Shown here one piece after another: positions 27,724-35,941 of a stretch of 60,411 nt of DNA; position 1 is the first letter of the stretch, and the number at the start of each line of letters is the position of its first letter. The notes beneath the pieces are model-generated. The model worked only from the letters and a program-made list of their open reading frames with translations, was not told the origin of the DNA and searched no databases. Origin of the DNA: Sideroxyarcus sp. (GTDB lineage: Bacteria; Pseudomonadota; Gammaproteobacteria; Burkholderiales; Gallionellaceae); NCBI GenBank assembly GCA_030652215.1, contig JAUSBC010000073.1, forward strand, positions 1-60,411. Direction: 5' to 3'. The position numbers and the translations under genes are program-made.

Positions 27724-29055
27724 ATGCCAGCCGTCCCCGCCAGTTCTTCACCCGATTTCGTCGCGTGGTTCCGTTCCGTAGCGCCTTATATCAATGCTTT
27801 CCGCGGCAAGACGTTTGTCGTGGCGTTTGGCGGCGAGGTGGTGGCAGACGGCAAGTTTGTCGAACTGACGCATGATTTCAACCTGCTGGCGGCGCTGGGC
27901 ATACGTCTGGTGCTGGTGCACGGCGCGCGGCCGCAGATTGAGCAGCGGCTGGCGCAAAACCATATCGAGGGCACTTATCATCAAGGCATACGCCTCACCG
28001 ATGCCGAGACCATGCAATGCGTGAAGGAAGCCGTCGGCCGGGTGCGGGTGGAAATCGAGGCGCTGCTTTCGGTCGGTCTGGCGAATTCGCCCATGGCCAA
28101 TGCCGATATCCGCGTGGCGGGCGGCAATTTCATCACCGCGCAGCCCATCGGCGTGATCAACGGCGTGGACCTGATGCACACCGGTTGCGTGCGCAAGGTG
28201 GATGTCGCGGCGCTCAAGGACCGCATGGAATTCGGCGAGGTGGTGCTGTTGTCGCCGCTGGGCTATTCGCCCACGGGCGAGGTTTTCAACCTTACGCTGG
28301 AAGACGTGGCCACGGCGACCGCCATCGCGCTGGATGCGGACAAACTGATTTTCCTGACGGATACCGACGGCGTGCATGCCAAAGACGGCGAGCTGCTGAA
28401 AGAGCTGACTGTCGTGGAGGCGAACAAGATACTGAGCGGCAAGCGCAAGCTGCCGGACGACGTGGGCCTGTTCCTGCCCTGCGCGGTGCGCGCCTGCGAA
28501 GCGGGCGTGGCGCGCACGCATCTGGTCAGCCGCCATACCGACGGCGCGCTGTTGCAGGAGCTGTTCAGCGATGACGGCATAGGCACCATGGTGGTGGAAA
28601 GCACGCTCAATACCCTGCGCGATGCGACCATCAAGGACGTGGGCGGCATCCTGCAATTGCTGCAACCGCTGGAAGCCGAGGGCATCCTGGTGCGGCGTTC
28701 GCGCGAATTGCTGGAGCAGGAGATCGGTCGTTTCGTGGTGCTGGAGCACGGTCACCGCATCATCGGTTGCGCGGCGCTGTATCCCTTTGCCGACGAAAAG
28801 GCCGGCGAACTGGCCTGCCTGGCGGTGCAGCCTGCCTACCGCGATCACGGCTACGGCGACGTGCTGCTCAAGCACATCGCGGCACGGGCCAAGGGCATGA
28901 AGTTGCACAAACTGTTCGTGCTCACGACGCGCACCGCGCACTGGTTCGTCGAGCGCGGTTTCAAGGAAGCCGATGTGGAACAGCTCCCGGCGCAGAAGAA
29001 GACGCTGTACAACTATCAGCGGCGCTCCAAAGTTTTCGTGCTGGCGTTGCGCTAG
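27724..29055 (+). CDS. argA: N-acetylglutamate synthase
   Basis: ArgA acetylates glutamate with acetyl-CoA, the first step of arginine synthesis. Starting at MPAVPASSSPDFVAWF (ATG 27724, preceded by GAGGAG) it has 443 residues, the same as E. coli ArgA; a TTG at 27703 is less likely. The N-terminal amino-acid-kinase-like domain shows FVVAFGGEVV and LVLVHGARPQIE. The C-terminal GNAT acetyltransferase domain shows LACLAVQPAYRDHGYGDVLL and TTRTAHWFVERGF. It opens a plus-strand run into the diguanylate cyclase gene, which is 18 bases away. Confidence 0.97.
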   Translation: MPAVPASSSPDFVAWFRSVAPYINAFRGKTFVVAFGGEVVADGKFVELTHDFNLLAALGIRLVLVHGARPQIEQRLAQNHIEGTYHQGIRLTDAETMQCVKEAVGRVRVEIEALLSVGLANSPMANADIRVAGGNFITAQPIGVINGVDLMHTGCVRKVDVAALKDRMEFGEVVLLSPLGYSPTGEVFNLTLEDVATATAIALDADKLIFLTDTDGVHAKDGELLKELTVVEANKILSGKRKLPDDVGLFLPCAVRACEAGVARTHLVSRHTDGALLQELFSDDGIGTMVVESTLNTLRDATIKDVGGILQLLQPLEAEGILVRRSRELLEQEIGRFVVLEHGHRIIGCAALYPFADEKAGELACLAVQPAYRDHGYGDVLLKHIAARAKGMKLHKLFVLTTRTAHWFVERGFKEADVEQLPAQKKTLYNYQRRSKVFVLALR

Positions 29056-29073
29056 GATTTCGCGGAAAACATC

Positions 29074-30717
29074 ATGCTCAACTGGCTGTTTTCCCGACCG
29101 TTACAAATCAAATTCTTCGTCGGCACGATACTGCTGGCCAGTACTGCCCTGCTGCTGATCATCCTGAACGTGTTCCAGATGCTGAACCAGTTTCTGGCGC
29201 ATCACATCGAAGACGACATGCAGCAGCGCTCCCATATCCTCGCCATGGCGCTGACCACCGGGCCGGCCGCGCACAACCACGATGACCTGCAACGGTTGCT
29301 CAGGGAAGTGTCTGACATGCACGGTTATTGTTATCTTTCCGTGCAGGATTCCACAGGCAAGCTGCTGGCCGCCACCGGCAACCTCCCGGCCGGGGAAACA
29401 ACCCTGGCGGAGCGCAGCAACACCTGTTTCGGCCGCACAATCCAGCTGCTCCATGACGGCAAGCCTTTCGGCACGCTGTCCTATGGTGTGAATACCGGCT
29501 TTATCCACGTCCTCGAACGCAGCCTGCGTACCGAACTGTTGACGATAGCCGCGCTGTGGTTTGCCATCGGCACGGCTGTCTTCTTTTTCCTGGTACGGCG
29601 CCTGGTCAAGCCGCTGCAGGAAATCACCCGCGCCAGCGAATTGATGGCACACGGCAACCTCAATGCGGTCATGCCCATAGACCTGCCGCAGGATGAACTG
29701 GGCAAGCTGGCCCGCAGTTTCAGCAATATGGCGGCGGCGTTGCGCGCGCGAGTCGAGTCGCAGCAGAGTTATTCGCATGCCCTGTATGTCGAGCAGGCGC
29801 GACTGAACGCGCTGATCTCCATCCTGCCGGTCGGCATCATGTTCGTGGATACCGCGCGCCGCGTGCAATTCGTCAATCACGAATGCCGCCGCCTGTGGGG
29901 ACTTTCCGAAACCGACGATTACACCGGGCAGCGCGATACCGAGCTGATCTCGCAGGCCAGCGACATGATGGAGCACCCGGATGCGCTCATGCAGGAAGTG
30001 GACGCGGCGCTCAAGCAATACGGCATCAGCTCCCATTTCGATACGCCGTTACGCAACGGGCGCATCATTCGCAGCCGCTCCTGCGTGGTGCCCGATGCCG
30101 CCGGAGACCGTTACATCGGCCGTATCTGGATTTACGAAGACGTGACCGAAGAACGGGCGCGGCTGCAAGATGCGCAAGCGCTCGCCGCGCGCGATTCACT
30201 CTCCGGTTTGTATCACCGCCGCCGTTTCGAGGAGGATCTGGCGCGTTCTTTCGCCCAGGCGCAGCGCAATGGCCAGAGCCTGTCGCTGCTGTATTTCGAC
30301 CTGGACGACTTCAAGAACATCAACGACGCCCACGGGCACGCCGTCGGCGACAAGATACTGAAAAGCGTCGCGCAGACGCTGATGCTGCAATCGCGCCGCA
30401 ACGAGAGCCTGTACCACATGGGCGGCGACGAATTCGCCATCCTGATTGCCGATTCGGAAAGTCACCAGATCGAAAAGCTGGCGCAGCGCGTGCTCGCTTC
30501 CATCGAAGAGTTGCAGTTTGACGTCACCAAACCTGCGCTTCGCCTGTCCTGCAGTATGGGCATTGCCATCTGCACCGGGAAAATGTGCCCGGAGGACTCG
30601 CTGGAATTGCTGCGCCAGGCCGAAATCGCCATGTATCAGGCCAAACATTTCGGAAAGCACCGCTGGCATGTATACGATTCCGCCCAAGCGCTGGATTTGG
30701 GCAAGGATTCACGGTAA
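29074..30717 (+). CDS. Membrane-bound diguanylate cyclase (HAMP-PAS-GGDEF)
   Basis: The enzyme makes cyclic di-GMP from two GTP. The 547-residue product has a membrane segment at about 10-37, a periplasmic sensor region (ITTG...[19 protein letters not shown]), a second membrane segment at about 155-180, a HAMP domain ([20 protein letters not shown]), a PAS-like domain ([16 protein letters not shown]) and a GGDEF domain with an intact MGGDEFAIL near residue 451. The RxxD product-inhibition site is not present in front of GGDEF (it reads RNES). No EAL domain follows. The signal sensed is unknown; output may bear on pilus-based surface behaviour. Confidence 0.93.
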   Translation: MLNWLFSRPLQIKFFVGTILLASTALLLIILNVFQMLNQFLAHHIEDDMQQRSHILAMALTTGPAAHNHDDLQRLLREVSDMHGYCYLSVQDSTGKLLAATGNLPAGETTLAERSNTCFGRTIQLLHDGKPFGTLSYGVNTGFIHVLERSLRTELLTIAALWFAIGTAVFFFLVRRLVKPLQEITRASELMAHGNLNAVMPIDLPQDELGKLARSFSNMAAALRARVESQQSYSHALYVEQARLNALISILPVGIMFVDTARRVQFVNHECRRLWGLSETDDYTGQRDTELISQASDMMEHPDALMQEVDAALKQYGISSHFDTPLRNGRIIRSRSCVVPDAAGDRYIGRIWIYEDVTEERARLQDAQALAARDSLSGLYHRRRFEEDLARSFAQAQRNGQSLSLLYFDLDDFKNINDAHGHAVGDKILKSVAQTLMLQSRRNESLYHMGGDEFAILIADSESHQIEKLAQRVLASIEELQFDVTKPALRLSCSMGIAICTGKMCPEDSLELLRQAEIAMYQAKHFGKHRWHVYDSAQALDLGKDSR

Positions 30718-30757
30718 TGTCACAATCTTTCAGCATACTCACGGAGTGAACATCATC

Positions 30758-31030
30758 ATGGCAAGAACAGTACAGTGCGTAAAACTGGGTCGCGAAGCAG
30801 AAGGGCTGGAACGTCTGCCCTACCCCGGCCCGCTGGGTCAGCGCATTTTCGACAACGTCTCCAAGGAAGCCTGGCAGGGCTGGATCAAGTTCCAGACCAT
30901 GCTGGTGAACGAGAACCGCCTCAACCTCGCCGATGCAAAAGCGCGTAAATACCTGGCCGAGCAAATGGAGAACTACTTCTTCGGCGCCGGCTCAGACATG
31001 CCCACGGGTTTCGTTCCGCCAAAACAATAA
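30758..31030 (+). CDS. yggX: Fe(2+)-trafficking/oxidative damage protection protein YggX
   Basis: A 90-residue protein protecting iron-sulfur clusters. It starts [19 protein letters not shown] at 30758, with the conserved cysteine at residue 7, then [19 protein letters not shown] and the end [16 protein letters not shown]. These are diagnostic for the family. The open frame extends further upstream, but only inside the cyclase gene. It precedes ppk1 by 40 bases. Confidence 0.97.
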   Translation: MARTVQCVKLGREAEGLERLPYPGPLGQRIFDNVSKEAWQGWIKFQTMLVNENRLNLADAKARKYLAEQMENYFFGAGSDMPTGFVPPKQ

Positions 31031-31070
31031 TTCCCGCGCCGGTTCCCCCGGCGCCCATACAACACCGCCC

Positions 31071-33167
31071 ATGGCTAAAAAGTTTCCTGCACAGAATTTT
31101 CTCAATCGCGAACTCGGCCTGCTGGAATTCAACCGGCGCGTGCTGGCACAGGCTGAAGACGTCACGGTTCCGCTGCTGGAACGCCTGAAGTACCTGTGCA
31201 TCGTCAGCAGCAACTTGGACGAGTTTTTCGAAATCCGCGTGGCCGGACTGAAAGAGCAGGCCAAGCTGGGCGGCCTGGCGGCCGGTCCGGACGGGCTGGA
31301 AGCCACGCAGATACTGAAGCGCCTGTTCGCGCCGACACACCAGCTGATCGCGCGCCAGTACGAACTGTTCAACGACGAACTTGTGCCCGCACTGGCAAAA
31401 GAGGGCATCAAGTTCATTCGCCGCACGCACTGGAACGACGCGCAAAAAGCCTGGGTAAAGGATTTCTTCCTGCGCGAAGTGATGCCGGTGCTCACGCCCA
31501 TCGGGCTGGACCCCGCGCACCCTTTCCCGCGCGTGCTCAACAAGAGCCTGAATTTCGCCGTCGAGCTGCAGGGCAAGGACGCCTTCGGGCGCAATTCGGC
31601 CAAGGCCATCGTGCAGGCCCCTCGCGTGTTGCCGCGCGCCATCCTGCTGCCGCCCGAACTTTCCGGTTGCCCCTTTGGCTTCGTGTTCCTGTCGTCCATA
31701 TTGCATGCGCATGTTGGCGAGCTATTCACGGGCATGGAAGTGCTGGGCTGCTACCAGTTCCGCGTGACGCGCAACAGCGACTTGTTCGTGGACGAGGAAG
31801 AAGTGAAAAACCTGCGTATCAGCCTGCAGGGCGAGTTGCCGCAACGCCATTTCGGCGATGCCGTGCGCCTCGAAGTGGCGGACAACTGCACGCCCGCCAT
31901 GTCGGACTTTTTGCTGCAGCAGTTCGACTTGAAAGCGGAAGACCTGTTCAGCGTGAAGGGCCCGGTGAACCTGGTGCGCCTGATGCGCATCCCGGACCAG
32001 GTCGCGCGCGACGATCTCAAATTCCCGCCCTTTGTGCCCGGCATGCCCACCCTGTTGCAGAAAAAGGGCGCGGACATGTTCAAGGTGCTGCGCAAAAGCG
32101 ACGTGCTACTGCATCACCCCTACCAGTCGTTCAAGCCGGTCATCGACTTCATCCAGCAGGCGGCAAGCGACCCCAGCGTGGTGGCCATCAAACAGACGGT
32201 TTACCGCACCGGGGTGGATTCGGAGTTGATGGAAGCGCTCATCGCCGCTGCGCGCGGCGGCAAGGAAGTCACGGTGGTGGTGGAATTGCTCGCGCGCTTC
32301 GACGAAGAGGCCAACATCAATTGGGCCAGCCGCCTGGAAGAAGTGGGCGCGCATGTGGTGTACGGCGTAGTGGGACACAAAACCCACGCCAAGATGCTGA
32401 TGGTGGTGCGCCGCGAGGAAAACAACAAATTGCGCCGCTACGTGCATCTGGGCACCGGCAACTACCACCCGCGCACGGCCAGGCTGTATACCGACTTCGG
32501 CCTGTTCACCAGCAACGAGGAAGTCTGCGCCGACGCCAACGAGGTGTTCATGCAGCTTACCGGCCTGGGCAAGGCGAGCAAGCTCAAGCATCTGTGGCAA
32601 TCGCCGTTCACGCTGCATGCCAACGTGCTGGAAGCCATACGCCGCGAGATCAAGCTCGCCAAGGACGGCAAGCGCGCGCACATCATCGCCAAGATGAATT
32701 CGCTGCTGGAGCCGGAGATCATCACTGCACTGTACGAAGCCTCGCAGGCGGGCGTAAAGATAGACCTGATCGTGCGCGGCGTGTGCGCCCTGCGTCCCGG
32801 CGTCGCCGGACTGTCCGAGAATATCACCGTGACTTCCATCATCGGGCGCTTCCTCGAACACACGCGCATCTTCTATTTCCGCAACGACCTGGCGCACGAT
32901 CTTTACCTGTCCAGCGCGGACTGGATGGACAGGAACTTCTTCCGACGCATCGAGGTGTGTTTCCCCGTCCTCGACGAAAAACTCAAGAAGCGCGTGCTGG
33001 ACGAGGGTTTGAAGAGTTACCTGAAAGACAACATTCAGGCCTGGGAAATGGACTGCAACGGCTTCTGGCACCGCAAGACGCCCGCTGCCCGCAGCACCCA
33101 GCTCTGCGCCCAAACCGCGCTACTGCACGAGTTGGGGCAGCCGCTGGCAGTCGACGACGCCGAATAA
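31071..33167 (+). CDS. ppk1: Polyphosphate kinase 1
   Basis: PPK1 reversibly polymerises the gamma phosphate of ATP into polyphosphate. From MAKKFPAQNFLNRELGLLEF (ATG 31071) it has 698 residues, normal for the family. Seen are the N-terminal SNLDEFFEIRVAGLKEQ, the catalytic region VVYGVVGHKTHAKMLMVVRR with the phosphorylated histidine, LGTGNYHPRTARLYTDFG, and SSADWMDRNFFRRIE near the end. It heads a polyphosphate cluster with sixA and pap downstream. Confidence 0.97.
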   Translation: MAKKFPAQNFLNRELGLLEFNRRVLAQAEDVTVPLLERLKYLCIVSSNLDEFFEIRVAGLKEQAKLGGLAAGPDGLEATQILKRLFAPTHQLIARQYELFNDELVPALAKEGIKFIRRTHWNDAQKAWVKDFFLREVMPVLTPIGLDPAHPFPRVLNKSLNFAVELQGKDAFGRNSAKAIVQAPRVLPRAILLPPELSGCPFGFVFLSSILHAHVGELFTGMEVLGCYQFRVTRNSDLFVDEEEVKNLRISLQGELPQRHFGDAVRLEVADNCTPAMSDFLLQQFDLKAEDLFSVKGPVNLVRLMRIPDQVARDDLKFPPFVPGMPTLLQKKGADMFKVLRKSDVLLHHPYQSFKPVIDFIQQAASDPSVVAIKQTVYRTGVDSELMEALIAAARGGKEVTVVVELLARFDEEANINWASRLEEVGAHVVYGVVGHKTHAKMLMVVRREENNKLRRYVHLGTGNYHPRTARLYTDFGLFTSNEEVCADANEVFMQLTGLGKASKLKHLWQSPFTLHANVLEAIRREIKLAKDGKRAHIIAKMNSLLEPEIITALYEASQAGVKIDLIVRGVCALRPGVAGLSENITVTSIIGRFLEHTRIFYFRNDLAHDLYLSSADWMDRNFFRRIEVCFPVLDEKLKKRVLDEGLKSYLKDNIQAWEMDCNGFWHRKTPAARSTQLCAQTALLHELGQPLAVDDAE

Positions 33168-33201
33168 ACCACCCCGAAGCAAGCTGCGGGGTATTGCTTG
33201 A

Positions 33202-33285
33202 GTAGGATGGGTTGAGCGCAGCGATACCCATCAAATTCCAGACGGTCAACAAGCGATGGGTATCGCTGCGCTCAACCCATCCTAC
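33202..33285. repeat. Perfect 31-bp inverted repeat with 22-base loop
   Basis: The left arm 33202-33232 begins GTAGGATGGGTTGAGCGCAG and the right arm 33255-33285 is its exact reverse complement, ending TCAACCCATCCTAC. The 84-base element lies between ppk1 and the convergent basic RHH-like gene. GGATGGGTTGAGCGCAGCGA-type repeats are common in proteobacterial intergenic regions. It may be a MITE/REP-like element and may also terminate both transcripts. Confidence 0.85.
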
Positions 33286-33328
33286 AAAATCTGACGCTGC
33301 AAGCAGCGGGGAATTTGACCCAAAGAGA

Positions 33329-33670
33329 TTAATCCTTCTTCGGACGCCCGGTCTTGATGATTTCGAGACCGGAGATGGCGCGCTTCAACTGCGCCACGGT
33401 CAGTTTGGAGAATGCCTGCAGGCTGGCTCGCAGCAATTCGCTCTTCTTCACATGCAACCCGGCTTTGAGTGCCTTCAGCTTGAGGGCTGCAATCAAATCG
33501 TAATCCGCCTGCGGCATGGTGAAGCTGTCGCGCACGACTTTCACTTTGCCGTCGGCTTTCTTTTCTTTCTTGTTTTTCTTTTCCGGCTTGGCTGCAACTT
33601 TTGCCGGCGCGGGTTTGCGTACTGCGGGCGTTTTTTTGGCAACGGGTTTGCGCGGTGCGGAACTGGTCAT
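33329..33670 (-). CDS. Basic protein: Lys/Ala/Pro-rich tail plus RHH-like domain
   Basis: A 113-residue product from MTSSAPRKPVAKKTPAVRKP (ATG 33670). Residues 1-50 are a histone H1-like lysine/alanine/proline tail. The remainder (VVRDSFTMPQADYDLIAALK, HVKKSELLRASLQAF) looks like a strand plus two helices of a ribbon-helix-helix DNA-binding fold, ending in GLEIIKTGRPKKD. DNA binding is inferred. It is divergent from sixA across an 87-base gap, so it may regulate the sixA-pap unit, but no operator was identified. Confidence 0.7.
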   Translation of the reverse strand: MTSSAPRKPVAKKTPAVRKPAPAKVAAKPEKKNKKEKKADGKVKVVRDSFTMPQADYDLIAALKLKALKAGLHVKKSELLRASLQAFSKLTVAQLKRAISGLEIIKTGRPKKD

Positions 33671-33757
33671 GTCGATCTCCCATAGTGAGTGTGGCAAAAA
33701 CAGTATATACGGTATAAGCTGGCGTCCGATAGTGTAATAAATCGGGAGAGTTGCGAG
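33671..33757. promoter_or_regulatory. Divergent intergenic region, RHH-like gene / sixA
   Basis: The 87-base gap must carry promoters for both directions. It holds AT-rich candidate -10 elements (CAGTATATACGGTATAAG at about 33699-33716). The GTATATAC core is palindromic and could be an operator. The sixA ribosome binding site is CGGGAGAG. Confidence 0.4.
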
Positions 33758-34210
33758 ATGGAACTGATACTCTGGAGACATGCCGAGGCAGCGGATGGCA
33801 CGCCGGACGATGCGCGTCCCCTGACCGAGAAGGGCCGGCGCCAAGCCGAGCGCATGGCGCATTACCTTTCCGACCGGCTGCCCCCGAACACACGCATTCT
33901 CGTCAGCCCCGCATTGCGCGCGCAACAGACGGCCGCCGCGCTTTCCACGCATTTCATCACCGCTCCCAATCTCGGCACGCACGCCACTCCGCAGACGGCC
34001 ATTGCCACCGCCGGCTGGCCGATGGCGGGCGGCGCTGCCCTGCTGGTGGGGCACCAGCCGTGGATGGGCGAACTCGCCTGCCAGTTGATGCTGGGCAGCG
34101 GGGATATCTGGAGCATCAAGAAGGGTGCGGTGTGGTGGTTCAGCCGCCGCGAACGCGAGGGGGATTACCAGACCGTGCTGCGTCTCGTTCTTGCGCCGGA
34201 TCAACTGTAA
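33758..34210 (+). CDS. sixA: Phosphohistidine phosphatase SixA family
   Basis: A histidine-phosphatase-fold protein of 150 residues. The catalytic motif is LILWRHAEA near the N-terminus, a second arginine is in LVSPALRAQQT, and the late histidine is in LLVGHQPWMGEL. SixA proteins dephosphorylate phosphohistidine on signalling or PTS-type proteins. Its place between ppk1 and pap, both of which pass through or handle phosphorylated intermediates, suggests a link with polyphosphate metabolism; that is inference. The next gene follows 17 bases later. Confidence 0.9.
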   Translation: MELILWRHAEAADGTPDDARPLTEKGRRQAERMAHYLSDRLPPNTRILVSPALRAQQTAAALSTHFITAPNLGTHATPQTAIATAGWPMAGGAALLVGHQPWMGELACQLMLGSGDIWSIKKGAVWWFSRREREGDYQTVLRLVLAPDQL

Positions 34211-34227
34211 ATCTGGAGGAATACATC

Positions 34228-35718
34228 ATGTTCGAATCAGCCGAACTCGGCCACAAGACAGACAAGGCCACCTACGACAAGGAAGTGCCGAATTTGCGCA
34301 AGGAGTTGCTGGACGCGCAATTCGATCTGGCGGAACAGGCGAAATTTCCGGTCATCATCCTGGTCGGCGGTGTAGACGGCGCAGGTCGCGGCGAGACGGT
34401 GAACCTGCTCAACGAGTGGATGGATTCGCGTTTCCTGCAGACCCATGCCATGGGCGAACCCTCGGACGAGGAAATGGAGCGCCCCATGATGTGGCGCTTC
34501 TGGCGCGCACTTCCGCCCAAGGGCCGGATCGGCTTGTTCCTCGGCTCGTGGTACACCTGGCCCATTCTCAACCGTGTGATGGGCATCACCAAGCTGGCCG
34601 AGCTCGACCAGAGCCTGGAGCGCGCCAAGCGCCTGGAAAAGATGCTGACCGACGAGGGCGCACTCATCATCAAATTCTGGCTGCACCTGTCCAAAGACAT
34701 GCAGCAAAAACGCCTCAAGGTTCTGGAGAAAAATCCCAAGACGCGCTGGCGCGTGACCAAGCGCGACTGGGAACATTACAAGAAGTACGACAAGTTCCTG
34801 ACCGTCAACGAAAGCGTGTTGCGCCATACCAGCACGGCCGAAGCGCCGTGGATCGTCATCGAAGGCGCGGACCCGCGCTACCGCAGCCTCACCGTGGGCA
34901 AGGTCATCCTTGAGGCGTTGCGCAAACGTCTGGCCGAATCCGAAAAGAAAAAGCCTGCCGGTAGCCGTGCTGCACCATTGTTGCCTTCCATCGACAAACT
35001 GAACATTCTGCATTCGCTGGATCTCGCGCAAAAACTCGACAAGAAGAAGTTCGAAGTCGAGCTGGAAAAATATCAGGGCAAGCTGGCCATGCTGACGCGC
35101 GAACCCGGTTTCAAGGACATCACGGTGGTTGCGGTTTTCGAAGGCAACGACGCCGCTGGCAAGGGCGGCAGCATCCGCCGCATCACCAGCGCGGTCGACG
35201 CGCGCCAATACCAGGTGGTGCCGATTGCGGCGCCCACGGAAGAGGAACGCGCGCAGCCGTATCTGTGGCGCTTCTGGCGCCACGTGCCGCGCAAGGGCCG
35301 CGTCACCATTTTCGACCGCTCCTGGTACGGGCGCGTGCTGGTGGAGCGCGTGGAAAAATTCTGTTCCGAATCCGACTGGATGCGCGCCTACCACGAGATC
35401 AACGATTTCGAATCGCAGCTCGTGCGCCACAGGACCGTCGTGGTCAAATTCTGGCTCGCCATCAGCAAAGAAGAGCAGCTGCGGCGTTTCAAGGCGCGCG
35501 AAACCATAGGTTTCAAGCACTTCAAGATCACAGACGAAGATTGGCGCAACCGCGATAAGTGGGATGACTACGAACTGGCAATCGGCGATATGGTGGACAG
35601 GACCAGCACCGAGATCGCGCCGTGGACGCTGGTGGAAGCCAACGACAAGAACTTTGCGCGCATTAAGATCCTGAAGACGCTGTGCCAGCGCATCGAGGCG
35701 GAGTTGAAGAAGAAGTAG
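34228..35718 (+). CDS. pap: Polyphosphate:AMP phosphotransferase (two-domain PPK2)
   Basis: Transfers phosphate from polyphosphate to AMP, giving ADP. The 496-residue product contains two PPK2 domains. In the N-terminal one the P-loop reads GGVDGAGRGETV, lacking the usual lysine, and the lid region is LGSWYTW; it looks catalytically degenerate. The C-terminal domain has an intact EGNDAAGKGGSIRR and FDRSWYGRVLVERVE. This asymmetry is typical of class II PPK2/PAP enzymes. The start at 34228 follows TGGAGGA; the longer frame overlaps sixA. Confidence 0.93.
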   Translation: MFESAELGHKTDKATYDKEVPNLRKELLDAQFDLAEQAKFPVIILVGGVDGAGRGETVNLLNEWMDSRFLQTHAMGEPSDEEMERPMMWRFWRALPPKGRIGLFLGSWYTWPILNRVMGITKLAELDQSLERAKRLEKMLTDEGALIIKFWLHLSKDMQQKRLKVLEKNPKTRWRVTKRDWEHYKKYDKFLTVNESVLRHTSTAEAPWIVIEGADPRYRSLTVGKVILEALRKRLAESEKKKPAGSRAAPLLPSIDKLNILHSLDLAQKLDKKKFEVELEKYQGKLAMLTREPGFKDITVVAVFEGNDAAGKGGSIRRITSAVDARQYQVVPIAAPTEEERAQPYLWRFWRHVPRKGRVTIFDRSWYGRVLVERVEKFCSESDWMRAYHEINDFESQLVRHRTVVVKFWLAISKEEQLRRFKARETIGFKHFKITDEDWRNRDKWDDYELAIGDMVDRTSTEIAPWTLVEANDKNFARIKILKTLCQRIEAELKKK

Positions 35719-35750
35719 GTTTGGGCGCATACGGCCGGCTCCGCAGCCAC

Positions 35751-35874
35751 GTCATACCGGCGCAGGCCGGTATCCAGACCATCAAATATTTCCCACGCAG
35801 TGGGACAGCATCGTGGCTTTGTCCGCTTTGCGGTTTATTTTTCATTGCTGGATACCGGCCTTCGCCGGTATGAC
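35751..35874. repeat. MITE-like element with 27-bp inverted ends, copy 1
   Basis: The left end GTCATACCGGCGCAGGCCGG(TATCCAG) at 35751-35777 pairs with the right end (CTGGATA)CCGGCCTTCGCCGGTATGAC at 35848-35874. The interior includes TTCCCACGCAGTGGGACA and TTTATTTTTCATTGCTG. A clearly related copy is at 45351-45509. No coding potential. Confidence 0.8.
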
Positions 35875-35941
35875 GGCCTGATAGACACTCTGGCTTCAAG
35901 CAAGCATTTGAGCGGGCTCGCTTGTTCGGTATAGTTGTGCC

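Noticed and set aside
31196..33205. A 669-codon frame inside ppk1
   Set aside because: Out-of-frame shadow with arginine/glycine-rich low-complexity translation.
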